Below are positions 8,968 to 17,787 of a DNA stretch of 64,000 nt, in pieces. Each line of letters starts with the position of its first letter. The first letter of the stretch is position 1. The translations under genes were made by a program, and so were the position numbers. The DNA comes from JAVVHH01 sp964613945 (lineage in GTDB: Bacteria; Pseudomonadota; Alphaproteobacteria; Acetobacterales; Acetobacteraceae). The notes beneath the pieces are model-generated. The model searched no databases, had not been told where the DNA came from, and saw nothing but the letters and a program-made list of their open reading frames with translations. The DNA lies in NCBI GenBank assembly GCA_964613945.1, contig CAZTJC010000009.1, positions 1 to 64,000 of the forward strand. Direction: 5' to 3'.

Positions 8968-10382
8968 CATTTTCCTCCGCGACGCGGCAGCACAACAGCC
9001 GCCGCCCCTGACAATATCGTGGCACGATAGACCCGGAACGCTTCCGCCTCCACCCCGCCCCGCGCGCGGGTCAGCCGGCCGATCTGTTCCACCGCGGTCC
9101 ACTGTGCCGGATCCGGCTCATCCTGCCGCCGCTCGCTGATCAACAGCAATCCGATCGACGGTGCTGCCGGTGGCAACCGGAACAGCGCCCACCGCGCTTC
9201 CGCCCCGATCGCCATGACCCCTGGCGGCAGCCACCACGCCATCTCCGCAGCTTGGCCATACTCCTCGGACGCTACGAACTCGAGCCCGTTGGCCTGTCGC
9301 ATCCGGTCCGCCGCGTCGGCCAACTCGCTCCAGCCGCCCAAGCGCGCCAAAGTGGGGTCCATCCGCCGCGGCAGCGGAAACAACGCTGCCGTCGCCTGCA
9401 GGTACACCAGTGTCGTCAGCGTCAAGCCCAGCGTCACGGCTGCCGCGCGCCATCGCAACCCGACCAATGCCGCCGCGACTGCCAGCGGCGGATACAATAT
9501 CGCCAGCCAATTGGCCTGCACGCGCGCGCTCACGGTGTGTTCCACGAACACGAGCAATCCCGGCACCGCCAGTGACACCAGCAACAGGCCGGCCGGGTCG
9601 CGCCGCCGTGCCGCGACTACCGCCTGCCACAATCCGGCGGCGAACAGCCCGAAGACGATCGGCGTTGCCAAACCGACCTGACCCGCGATCAACTCCAGCA
9701 GATGCTGCACCGCCTGACCCGGTGCCCACCGACCGCTTCGCCCGCCCTGCTTGGCAAAGCTCACCCAGCCATGCGTCGCGTTCCAGACAATGACGGGAGC
9801 GAACAAGGTCATGGCCAAGACCGCACCGGCCCACGGCCAAGGCGAGCGCAGCAGCAGCCACCGGCGAGTTCCCAAAATCCAGAGCACCGGCGCGAGCGCC
9901 AGCAAAGCCCCGGTATATTTGCTGTCCAACCCGGCCCCGATCGTCAGGCCGGCGACGAGCCACCAGCGCGGATCGTCTTCGACGCGCGCCAATGCCCACA
10001 GCGTCATCACCGCGAAGAACAACAGCGGCGTGTCCGGTGTCATCGTCACCGCGCCGGCCCCGAGCATCAACGTCGCGTTGAGCAAGACCGCTGCTGCCAC
10101 GCCGGGTCGTCGCGCCGGGTAGAGCCGGTTTGCGGCATCGACCAACATCAGCGACCCAATTGCCGCTGCCAGCGGCCCCATCAACCGCACCCCGAGCGCG
10201 GTTTCGCCCGCCAGTGCCGTACCCAACCAGATCCAGAGCGCCACCATCGGCGGATGGTCCAGGTAGCCCGGCGCCAATGCCCGCGACCATATCCAGTAGT
10301 ATGTCTCGTCCGGCGCCAAGGGTGCCGTCGCTGCCACCGCCAACCGCACGGCGGTCAGCAGCAGCAGAGCAAGGATCGGCAT
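8967..10382 (-). CDS. GT39-type membrane glycosyltransferase
   Basis: 471 residues with about ten hydrophobic helices. The first periplasmic loop has APDETYYWIWSRAL and GYLDHPP, the acidic DE pair and DHPP typical of the dolichyl-phosphate-mannose mannosyltransferase/ArnT superfamily. It would transfer a sugar from a polyprenyl-phosphate donor to a lipid or protein on the outer face of the inner membrane; substrate is unknown. Its ATG directly follows the asd stop (TAAATG), and its own stop overlaps the DAHP synthase start, which places it in the middle of a metabolic operon. Confidence 0.82.
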   Translation of the reverse strand: MPILALLLLTAVRLAVAATAPLAPDETYYWIWSRALAPGYLDHPPMVALWIWLGTALAGETALGVRLMGPLAAAIGSLMLVDAANRLYPARRPGVAAAVLLNATLMLGAGAVTMTPDTPLLFFAVMTLWALARVEDDPRWWLVAGLTIGAGLDSKYTGALLALAPVLWILGTRRWLLLRSPWPWAGAVLAMTLFAPVIVWNATHGWVSFAKQGGRSGRWAPGQAVQHLLELIAGQVGLATPIVFGLFAAGLWQAVVAARRRDPAGLLLVSLAVPGLLVFVEHTVSARVQANWLAILYPPLAVAAALVGLRWRAAAVTLGLTLTTLVYLQATAALFPLPRRMDPTLARLGGWSELADAADRMRQANGLEFVASEEYGQAAEMAWWLPPGVMAIGAEARWALFRLPPAAPSIGLLLISERRQDEPDPAQWTAVEQIGRLTRARGGVEAEAFRVYRATILSGAAAVVLPRRGGK

Positions 10383-11447
10383 TTACCGCTTGAGCAGGCG
10401 CTCGGCGATCTGAACTGCGTTCAGCGCCGCCCCCTTGAGCAGTTGATCCCCCACGACGAACAACGCCAGCGTCCGCCCGGTCGGGTCACCGAGATCCCGC
10501 CGGATGCGGCCAACTAGGACATCGTCCTGCCCGGTCGCGTCGGACGGCATCGGAAAGTAATTCCGTTCCAGATCGTCGACGACCCGGAGGCCCGGCGCGG
10601 CCCCGAGTAGGTCACGCGCCTGCGTCACCGCCATTGGCTCGTCGAACTCGACCGAGACCGCCATCGCATGCGTCCGCAGCACCGGCACGCGGATGCAGGT
10701 GATGCCGATGTTTAAATCCGGCGTGCCCAGGATCTTCCGGGTCTCGGCGACGACCTTCAATTCCTCGCCGTTATGCCCGCTCTCGGCGTCCATCTCGGCA
10801 TTATGGCTGAACAGGTTGAACGCATAGGGATGCGGCAACACCTTCGGCTCGAAACTCTCCCCACGGAGGTAAGCGGCTGTCGATTGCCGCAGCTCCTCCA
10901 TGGCCGCCGCACCGGCGCCCGAGGCCGCCTGATACGTCGCGATGCTCAGTCGGCGGATTGGCTGAACCCGGTGCAGCGGCGCCAGCGCGATCGTCAGGAT
11001 CGCGGCAACGCAGTTCGGGTTGGCGATCACGCCCGCATGTCCCTCCAGCGCGCCAGGATTTACCTCCGGCACCACCAGCGGAACCGCCTCGTCCATGCGG
11101 AATGCGGAGGAATTGTCCACCACGACCGCACCCGCTTTGACCGCGATGTCGGCATAGCGCTTCGAAATGCCACTGCCGGCCGAGAACAGCGCGATGTCGA
11201 TCCCATCGAAGCTGTTGTCGTCCAACGTCTGAACCGTCAGCGCGTCGCCCTTGAACATCATCGTCCGTCCCGCCGACCGGGCCGACGCAAGCAGCCGGAC
11301 CTCGCTGGTCGCCATTCCCCGCGTCTCGAGGCAACGCAAAAGCTCCACGCCGACGGCGCCGGTCGCCCCGACGATGGCAACATTGGGAGCCTTGGTTTGG
11401 ACGGCGCCGTTCGGGCCAGCTTTGTCGCGATCCGTGGTGTCAAGCAT
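10383..11447 (-). CDS. asd: Aspartate-semialdehyde dehydrogenase
   Basis: 354 residues. The NADP-binding GATGAVG loop is at 27-33 and the catalytic cysteine is in NPNCVAA (Cys146), followed by SGAGAAAMEEL. A 20-residue hydrophilic extension precedes the usual start; no better start codon is obvious between Met1 and the Rossmann strand. It reduces aspartyl phosphate to aspartate semialdehyde for lysine, threonine, methionine and diaminopimelate synthesis. It is the first gene of the minus-strand run reaching gltX. Confidence 0.95.
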   Translation of the reverse strand: MLDTTDRDKAGPNGAVQTKAPNVAIVGATGAVGVELLRCLETRGMATSEVRLLASARSAGRTMMFKGDALTVQTLDDNSFDGIDIALFSAGSGISKRYADIAVKAGAVVVDNSSAFRMDEAVPLVVPEVNPGALEGHAGVIANPNCVAAILTIALAPLHRVQPIRRLSIATYQAASGAGAAAMEELRQSTAAYLRGESFEPKVLPHPYAFNLFSHNAEMDAESGHNGEELKVVAETRKILGTPDLNIGITCIRVPVLRTHAMAVSVEFDEPMAVTQARDLLGAAPGLRVVDDLERNYFPMPSDATGQDDVLVGRIRRDLGDPTGRTLALFVVGDQLLKGAALNAVQIAERLLKR

Positions 11448-11740
11448 GCTGTCTCTCGTTCTCTAGGCCGGGAGACGGTGGCAGCGCGCTTGCTCGGCCC
11501 CGTCCATCCTCGGCGGGGCGTTCTGGATCAAGCCGCGGCGTTCATCGCGGGTCGACCAGAAGACGCGCCGCTTCCGCGGTAGTCCCAGTCTTGCGCTTGG
11601 TTATCATCGCCGTGAACATAAAAGGTGAGATAGTCGATCCCGGTTTACTGGGTCAATCGCCACCGCATCTTGCCACTCAACACCTAGCTGGCGAGTTATC
11701 GCTCGCTGGAACGAAGCCTCCCCGCCGCTGTTATTCTTCA
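11448..11740. other. Intergenic region between divergent asd and lipoprotein genes
   Basis: 293 bases without a convincing gene. It should carry the promoters of asd (minus) and of the small lipoprotein (plus). An A+T-richer patch around 11600-11650 is the likeliest promoter area, but no clear -35/-10 pair was found. A 50-codon in-frame extension of the lipoprotein runs through it and lacks coding character. Confidence 0.5.
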
Positions 11741-11971
11741 ATGAAGACCACGCGCCTCCTGCTCCTCGTCCCGCTCGCCGCGTTGGCCGCCTGCACAGTT
11801 CCCGGGGGCGAACCGCTGGTTTCCGCGCAGTTCCCGCCCGGGACCGGCGAAGTCAATGCCAGCAGCGAGCCTCAACCGCTCAACAGCTTGCCGCCGGGCG
11901 CCGCGAACTTTGCCGCGACCCCGTTCGCCACTCAGCCGAACTTCCTAAGCTTCAAGTTCGGCGGTCGCTGA
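11741..11971 (+). CDS. Small predicted lipoprotein
   Basis: 76 residues from ATG 11741. MKTTRLLLLVPLAALAAC is a classic lipoprotein signal with lipobox LAAC (Cys18 would be lipidated). The mature part is short, rich in Pro, Ala and Gly, and without recognised domain. The residue after Cys is Thr, not Asp, so outer-membrane sorting is plausible. The last 20 bases overlap the 3' end of the convergent Lrp gene. Confidence 0.72.
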   Translation: MKTTRLLLLVPLAALAACTVPGGEPLVSAQFPPGTGEVNASSEPQPLNSLPPGAANFAATPFATQPNFLSFKFGGR

Positions 11972-12452
11972 CCTCACCGATCGGCACGCCGGCTTCGTTC
12001 CGGCTGGTACGGATCGTCTGCAAGGTCTGCACCCGGCTGACCGACGGCATCGCCGTCAGACCTTGCGTTAACTGGTTTTGATGGGCGGTGTCCCGCGCCA
12101 CCAGCCGCAGCAGGAAATCTCCGCCGCCCCGGATCATGTGACACTCGCGGACTTCCGGCCAATCCGCCACCTGTTCCTCGAAAGCCGCCAGGACCTGCTC
12201 TTTTTGGCTATCCAGCCCGACGATGGCGAAGAACACGATCTCCCAACCGAGTTGTGCCGCGTCGGTCTCGGCATGGTAGCCACGGATAATCCCGGCCTCC
12301 TCCAGCCGACGGACCCGGCGCAAGCACGGTGGCGCCGTTATCTCCGCCCGGCGGGCAAGCTCGACGTTCGTCATCCTGCCGTCGCGTTGCAGTTCTGCAA
12401 GAATGAAAAGATCGATGGAGTCGAGTTCCGGAGTGCCCTCGCCAAGCTTCAT
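11952..12452 (-). CDS. Lrp/AsnC family transcriptional regulator
   Basis: 166 residues. The N-terminal winged helix has LDSIDLFILAELQRDGRMT and AEITAPPCLRRVRRLEEAGI. The C-terminal RAM domain (~75-150) ends with VSRVQTLQTIRTSR. Such proteins form octamers or larger assemblies and respond to amino acids. The gene is divergent from trxB across a 112-base gap, so it may regulate trxB or itself; this is positional inference. Confidence 0.92.
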   Translation of the reverse strand: MKLGEGTPELDSIDLFILAELQRDGRMTNVELARRAEITAPPCLRRVRRLEEAGIIRGYHAETDAAQLGWEIVFFAIVGLDSQKEQVLAAFEEQVADWPEVRECHMIRGGGDFLLRLVARDTAHQNQLTQGLTAMPSVSRVQTLQTIRTSRNEAGVPIGEVSDRRT

Positions 12453-12564
12453 ACCGCTGAGATTTCCTCGTTTTGCGCAATATAATTACAAGCAGCACCG
12501 CGTGCAAAGCCTGGCCTGAAACGCAGCATTGAACCGGAGCCGCTCCAGTCGATATTGTCGAAGC

Positions 12565-13551
12565 ATGTCAGACACCATCGTCACGCCCGTCCTCATCATC
12601 GGCGCCGGCCCAGCCGGTTACACGGCCGCGATCTATACTGCACGCGCCAACCTGTCGCCCGTGCTCCTCACCGGGCTGCAACCCGGCGGTCAGCTCATGA
12701 TCACCACCGACGTCGAGAACTACCCGGGCTTCGCAACCGCGATCGAGGGTCCCGCGCTGATGGAGCAGATGCAGGCGCAAGCGGCCAATGTCGGCACCAA
12801 CATCGTCAACGACCTGGCCATGTCGGTCGACTTCAGCAATCGCCCGTTCCGCATCGTGGGCGACTCCGGCACCCTTTACCTTGCCGACACGGTCGTGATC
12901 GCCACCGGAGCGCAAGCACGCTGGCTTGGTCTACCGTCGGAGAAGCGGCTGCAGGGTGCCGGCGTTTCTGCCTGTGCCACATGCGACGGCTTCTTTTACC
13001 GCGGCAAGCAGGTCGCGGTGGTCGGCGGCGGCAACACTGCCGTCGAGGAAGCGCTGTTCCTGACCCACCACGCCGACAAGGTCACCTTGATCCATCGCCG
13101 CGATTCGCTGCGCGCCGAGAAGATCATGCAGCGTCGCCTGTTCGCGCATCCGAAGATCGAGGTCATCTGGAACAGTGCCGTCGAGGAAGTCATCGGCAGC
13201 GGCCAGCCGGAAGTCGTGACCGGGTTGCGGTTGCGTAACCTGCCGGACGGCACGGAGCGGACCCTCGACGTCGATGGGGTGTTCATCGCCATCGGCCACA
13301 TGCCGACTACGAGCGTGTTTCGTGGCCAGGTCGAGCTGGACGACGAGGGATACATCGTCACCCCGCCGGGTCAGACGACGACGTCCGTTCCGGGAGTGTT
13401 TGCCGCCGGCGACGTGCAGGACAAGCACTGGCGTCAGGCCATTACCGCAGCCGGTACAGGCTGCATCGCAGCGCTGGAAGCCGAGCGGTTCCTGACGCTG
13501 AAGGCGGTGCCGCAGCCGGCATCGGGGCTGATGGCCGCCGCGGCGGAGTAG
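12565..13551 (+). CDS. trxB: Thioredoxin-disulfide reductase
   Basis: 328 residues from ATG 12565 (MSDTIVTPVLIIGAGPAGYT); an upstream in-frame start has no homology support. The FAD-binding GAGPAG is at 13-18, the redox-active CATC at 137-140, the NADPH-binding GGGNTA at 154-159, and a second FAD motif (GVFAAGDVQD) near residue 280. It reduces thioredoxin with NADPH in the cytoplasm. It is monocistronic and divergent from the Lrp regulator. Confidence 0.96.
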   Translation: MSDTIVTPVLIIGAGPAGYTAAIYTARANLSPVLLTGLQPGGQLMITTDVENYPGFATAIEGPALMEQMQAQAANVGTNIVNDLAMSVDFSNRPFRIVGDSGTLYLADTVVIATGAQARWLGLPSEKRLQGAGVSACATCDGFFYRGKQVAVVGGGNTAVEEALFLTHHADKVTLIHRRDSLRAEKIMQRRLFAHPKIEVIWNSAVEEVIGSGQPEVVTGLRLRNLPDGTERTLDVDGVFIAIGHMPTTSVFRGQVELDDEGYIVTPPGQTTTSVPGVFAAGDVQDKHWRQAITAAGTGCIAALEAERFLTLKAVPQPASGLMAAAAE

Positions 13552-13615
13552 CCGCGCCTCTTAACTTCTCGTCAACGCGTACCCGCTAAACTGCCCGAAA
13601 TACTTGGGCCATCTG

Positions 13616-14599
13616 ATGAGCGGTAAAAAGCGTGACAAGGGGACGATTATCGTCCGGCGCAACGAGGTGGTCGAAGGGGGCCATCACGGCGGCGCGTGGA
13701 AGGTAGCCTACGCCGACTTCGTTACCGCAATGATGGCGTTCTTTCTCCTGATGTGGCTGCTGAATGCGACCACTCAGGAGCAGAAACGCGGCTTGGCCGA
13801 CTATTTCAGCCCCACGAACCACCTCGGAATGACCACGTCCGGCTCAGGCGCGCCCCTGGGTGGCCGCACGCCGAATAGCGAGGGCGCAATGACGTCTGAT
13901 AAGGGCGCCATCGAGCTGACTAAGTCGCAGCCCTATCCGGTCACTGACGAGGACGATACCGGTGACATCCCGGTGTCGCAGGCCCCATCCAAGGCTCCGG
14001 GAACGGCCAATCGTCCCAACGGCAGCGCCGATGATGGCTCACGCGCGGGCACCAAGGAAACCGAAAGCAAATCTCCGCGCGAGGGCGACAAACAGGTCGA
14101 GGCCGACCGTCGTGAACGGCGCGAATTCGAGCATGCCGCCGCGCAGATCCGCGACGTCGTTGCGGCCGACCCCAGCCTTTCCGCGGTGGCCAAACAGCTG
14201 GCGATCGACATCACGCCCGAAGGTCTCCGTATACAGCTCCTCGACGCGGATCGGACGCCGATGTTCAGCACGGGGTCATCCTCAGTGAACGACCGCGCCC
14301 GCGCTGTGCTCGCCAAGATTGCACCCGTCCTCCTCAAGATGCCGGAATCCATCACCATCGCCGGTCACACCGACTCGCTCCAGTATCGCGGCAGCGACAA
14401 GACCAACTGGGACCTGTCGGCCGACCGGGCCAACGCAACGCGGCGGTTGCTCGTGGAAGCCGGGCTGCCCGAGACGCGAGTTCGCAGCGTGACTGGTAAT
14501 GCTGACCGCGATCCCTTGATCACCGATGATCCCATGGCGGCCGCGAACCGACGCATCTCCATCGTCTTGCTGCGCGACCGCGCCGTCGTGAAGCGGTAA
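13616..14599 (+). CDS. motB: Flagellar motor stator protein MotB
   Basis: 327 residues from ATG 13616 (a TTG four codons earlier is possible). The short cytoplasmic N terminus is followed by one membrane helix, AYADFVTAMMAFFLLMWLL, whose Asp is the proton-carrying residue of MotB. A long low-complexity linker (~75-165, Ser/Asp/Lys-rich) leads to the OmpA-like peptidoglycan-binding domain (~210-325: GHTDS, NWDLSADRANATRRLL, NRRISIVLLR). It anchors the stator and forms the proton channel with MotA. motA follows after 6 bases, the reverse of the usual motA-motB order. Confidence 0.94.
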   Translation: MSGKKRDKGTIIVRRNEVVEGGHHGGAWKVAYADFVTAMMAFFLLMWLLNATTQEQKRGLADYFSPTNHLGMTTSGSGAPLGGRTPNSEGAMTSDKGAIELTKSQPYPVTDEDDTGDIPVSQAPSKAPGTANRPNGSADDGSRAGTKETESKSPREGDKQVEADRRERREFEHAAAQIRDVVAADPSLSAVAKQLAIDITPEGLRIQLLDADRTPMFSTGSSSVNDRARAVLAKIAPVLLKMPESITIAGHTDSLQYRGSDKTNWDLSADRANATRRLLVEAGLPETRVRSVTGNADRDPLITDDPMAAANRRISIVLLRDRAVVKR

Positions 14600-14605
14600 C
14601 CGCCC

Positions 14606-15472
14606 ATGCTCACGATCGGTGGCTTCGGCTTTCTCCTCGCTTGCGTCTTCGGCAGCTACATCCTCTCCGGCGGAAGCCTGGAGCCGCTCATCGAAGCCAT
14701 GCCGTTCGAGATGCTGACGATCGGCGGCGCCGCGCTGGGGACGTTCATCATGTCCAACAGCATGCACGACGTGAAGCACACGTTGGGCGGCTTCAAGAAG
14801 ATCCTGAAGGGCGCTTCATACAAGAAGGCCAATTACGTCGAATTGCTAAGCCTGCTTTATTTCTTCACGCGGCTGGCCAGCTCGAAAGGCGCCATGGCGC
14901 TTGAGCCGCACATCGAAAATCCCAACGAAAGCACCGCCTTTCAGGCGTTTCCCGGCATCCTCGCCAACCATCATGCGACCGCCATCATCTGCGATTACCT
15001 CCGCATGCTCGGCATGAATGCGGACGATCCGCATCAGATCGAGGACGTCATGGGCCGCGAGCTGAAGAAAACGCTGCATGAGGAATTGCACGGTGCGCAT
15101 GCTCTCCAGAGCACCGCTGATGCGCTTCCCGCCCTCGGCATCGTCGCGGCCGTGCTCGGCGTCATCAAGACCATGTCGCACATCAACGAGCCGCCAGCCG
15201 TGCTCGGCGCCATGATCGGTGGCGCTCTGGTCGGCACGTTCCTCGGCGTGCTCCTCGCCTACGGAATGGCCGGCCCATTCGCGACCCGGCTGAAAGGCGT
15301 CGTCGAGGAAGAAAGCCAGTTCTTCGAGGTCATCCGTGCCGTGCTGATCACGCATCTCCACGGCAACGCACCTCAGGTCAGCATCGAGACCGGCCGCAAG
15401 ATGGCGCCGACGCAACACATGCCGACGTTCCAGGAACTCGAAGCCGCGGCTCAGTCCGTCCAACTCTCCTGA
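14606..15472 (+). CDS. motA: Flagellar motor stator protein MotA
   Basis: 288 residues. Two N-terminal helices (from MLTIGGFGFLLACVFGSYIL), a long cytoplasmic loop that contacts the rotor, and two C-terminal helices (ALPALGIVAAVLGVIKTM and GALVGTFLGVLLAYGMAGP) form the MotA/ExbB-type channel subunit. GFKKILKGASYKKANYVELL in the loop and the conserved Pro of ALPALG fit the family. With MotB it turns proton flow into flagellar torque. It is the second gene of a two-gene unit; no other flagellar gene lies in the window. Confidence 0.94.
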   Translation: MLTIGGFGFLLACVFGSYILSGGSLEPLIEAMPFEMLTIGGAALGTFIMSNSMHDVKHTLGGFKKILKGASYKKANYVELLSLLYFFTRLASSKGAMALEPHIENPNESTAFQAFPGILANHHATAIICDYLRMLGMNADDPHQIEDVMGRELKKTLHEELHGAHALQSTADALPALGIVAAVLGVIKTMSHINEPPAVLGAMIGGALVGTFLGVLLAYGMAGPFATRLKGVVEEESQFFEVIRAVLITHLHGNAPQVSIETGRKMAPTQHMPTFQELEAAAQSVQLS

Positions 15473-15478
15473 GCCAAA

Positions 15479-16600
15479 TTACGTCAGCGTGACGCCCAGC
15501 AGATCCGCGATTCGCGGCGTCGCTTTCAGCCCGGTCCCGGTCAGCACCAGCACCGTCACGTCATCAGGCCCGATCGACCCGGCGGTCAGCAATTTGGAAT
15601 AGGCTGCCGCCGCCTGCGCGCAGGTTGGTTCGACGTAGATCCCGGTTTTCGCCAATCCCAGCATTGCCGCCGCGATTTCCGCTTCCTCGATCAGGACGCC
15701 GCCGCCGCCGCTGGTCCGCAACGCCTCCACCACCTCCGGCAGTCGGATGGGCGACGCGATCGCTGTCCCTTCCGCCATCGTCGGCCGTATTTCCCCGGGC
15801 ACGCGGCCCAACGCCGCCGCCGCGATCGGCCCGCAATGCGCCGGTTGCGCCGCCCAGAGCTTCGGCATGCGGTCGATCTGCCCCGCCCGCAACAGCTCGG
15901 AGAAGCCGATCTCGCAGCCCAGCACGTTTGATCCGGCGCCACAGGGAATCACGACATGATCCGGCGCCCGGAACCCGAGATCCTCCCAGAGTTCATATGC
16001 CAGCGTCTTGGTCCCGTGCAGAAAGAACGGGTGCCAGTTGTGGCTGGCGTAGAACGAGTCGCCCGCGAATCGCATCGCGGCCTCGGACGTATCCTGCCGC
16101 GATCCCGGCACCAGCTCAACGGCTGCTCCATGAGCGCGCATCTGCACCGTCTTTGCCGGGCTGGTGCTGGCGGGCGCCATGATCGTTGCCGCCATTCCGC
16201 CGGCCGCCGCATAGGCCGCCACCGCCGCACCGCCATTGCCCGAGCTGTCCTCGAGCACCGACCACACGCCCTGCGCCCGCAACAGCGACAGCATGATCGA
16301 CGCGCCCCGGTCCTTGAAGCTGCCGGTCGGCATGAACCACTCGCACTTCAGCAGCGCCGACCCGCCATACAGCGTCCGCGCGAGCAGCGGCGTGCAGCCC
16401 TCCCCCATGCTGATCGGCTGCTCGACCGCGAATGGCAGCGCAGCCCGGTATCGCCACAGGCTGCGCTCCCCCGCATCGATCTGATGCCGCCCGATCCCCG
16501 GCAGGGGCGACAACATCAGCGGCGCATGATCCCGCCCGCACCATCGTGGAACAGCCAGCGGAAAGGTCTCGCCACTGCGCGGATCGACATATTCGGTCAT
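15479..16600 (-). CDS. Threonine synthase-like PLP-dependent lyase
   Basis: 373 residues from ATG 16600 (MTEYVDPRSGETFPLAVPRW). It is a fold-type II PLP enzyme: Lys96 in PTGSFKDRGA should bind PLP, SGNGGAAVAAYAA binds substrate, and GAGSN binds the cofactor phosphate. It ends in VLVLTGTGLKATPRI, typical of threonine synthase. Threonine synthase converts phosphohomoserine to threonine; related paralogues act on other amino acids, so the exact substrate is uncertain. The 3' end is 6 bases from motA on the other strand. Confidence 0.8.
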   Translation of the reverse strand: MTEYVDPRSGETFPLAVPRWCGRDHAPLMLSPLPGIGRHQIDAGERSLWRYRAALPFAVEQPISMGEGCTPLLARTLYGGSALLKCEWFMPTGSFKDRGASIMLSLLRAQGVWSVLEDSSGNGGAAVAAYAAAGGMAATIMAPASTSPAKTVQMRAHGAAVELVPGSRQDTSEAAMRFAGDSFYASHNWHPFFLHGTKTLAYELWEDLGFRAPDHVVIPCGAGSNVLGCEIGFSELLRAGQIDRMPKLWAAQPAHCGPIAAAALGRVPGEIRPTMAEGTAIASPIRLPEVVEALRTSGGGGVLIEEAEIAAAMLGLAKTGIYVEPTCAQAAAAYSKLLTAGSIGPDDVTVLVLTGTGLKATPRIADLLGVTLT

Positions 16601-16668
16601 GCGCCAGCCTTGCCCGTCGCCGGCACCCGTGCAAGACGTGATGCCGGCCACAGCTGGAGGAACCGGGC

Positions 16669-17787
16669 ATGGACACGCACGAGTTCGTCACAACCCTCGC
16701 CCGCGACCTCGTTCGCATCGACAGTCGCAGCGCGATCAGCAACCTGCCGATCGCCGACCGCATCGAAGCCGAACTGGGCGAATTTCAATTGGAACGGATC
16801 GACTACAAGGACGCCGCCGGCGTCAACAAATGCGTGCTCGTCGCTGCCCGCGGCAGTGGCGGCCTCGCCTTTTGCGGGCACATGGACACCGTTCCCGACG
16901 TCGGCTGGGGTGCCGATCCGTGGTCCGGCCAGGTCGACGGGGACACTCTCTTCGGTTTGGGCAGCACCGACATGAAAGGTCCCATCGCCAGCCTCATCGC
17001 TGCCGCGACGGCGCTACCCGCCAGCGTTCCCATCGCGCTGTTCATCACCGCCGACGAAGAAACCACCAAGCAGGGATCGCGCCTCCTGGCCCGCACCAGC
17101 GACCTCGCGCGCAGCTTCGCCCCCCGCGCCATCCTGATCGGCGAGCCCACCAACATGGCCCCCGTCCGCGGGCACCGCAGCCACATCGAGTTCGTCGCTG
17201 TCGCCACCGGCGTGCAGGCGCACAGCAGCAGCGGCGTCGGCCGCAATGCGAATTGGAGCCTGTTGCCGTTCATGGCCGACATGGCGACCATCTTCGACCG
17301 TCTCCGAACCGAAACCGCCTTGCAGGACCCCACCTACGATCCACCGTTCAGCGACTTCAACCCGCTGATCGACAATCACGGGGCGGCCATCAACATCACC
17401 GTCCCAAAAGCCACCGCCCGCATCCGCTACCGATACAGCGCCGCCGTCGACCCGGCCCCGATCGTCGACGCCGTGCAAGCCGCCGCCGACCGACACGGCC
17501 TGACCCTCACGGTTCTCCGCGGTGCCCCGCCGCCAGAATTGCCCGCCGAGCATCCGCTGATCGCGCTCGCCAGCGGCATCACCGCAATCCCGGCTGCGAC
17601 GGTGCCGTTCGGTACCGACGCCTCCGAGCTTCAGTCCATGGCACCGTGCCTGATCCTAGGCCCCGGCGACATGGCCCAGGCCCACACGCCCAACGAGCGC
17701 GTGAGCCTGTCCGCCCTGACCGACGCCGTCCCGATCTTCATGCAGATCGCCGAGGGCGTCGCTGCCGGAAGCTACAGCACCTCCTGA
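16669..17787 (+). CDS. M20 family metallohydrolase (ArgE/DapE-like)
   Basis: 372 residues. Metal ligands and catalytic residues are evident: His71 and Asp73 in GHMDTVP, bridging Asp101 in GSTDMKG, Glu130-Glu131 in TADEETT, and a GEPTNM segment near 160. The dimerisation domain is inserted at ~175-290. The family removes acyl groups from amino acids, as in acetylornithine deacetylase; the exact substrate is not clear and no arg or dap genes are adjacent. It is divergent from the PLP lyase with a 68-base gap, and its end overlaps the following minus-strand gene by 16 bases. Confidence 0.82.
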   Translation: MDTHEFVTTLARDLVRIDSRSAISNLPIADRIEAELGEFQLERIDYKDAAGVNKCVLVAARGSGGLAFCGHMDTVPDVGWGADPWSGQVDGDTLFGLGSTDMKGPIASLIAAATALPASVPIALFITADEETTKQGSRLLARTSDLARSFAPRAILIGEPTNMAPVRGHRSHIEFVAVATGVQAHSSSGVGRNANWSLLPFMADMATIFDRLRTETALQDPTYDPPFSDFNPLIDNHGAAINITVPKATARIRYRYSAAVDPAPIVDAVQAAADRHGLTLTVLRGAPPPELPAEHPLIALASGITAIPAATVPFGTDASELQSMAPCLILGPGDMAQAHTPNERVSLSALTDAVPIFMQIAEGVAAGSYSTS

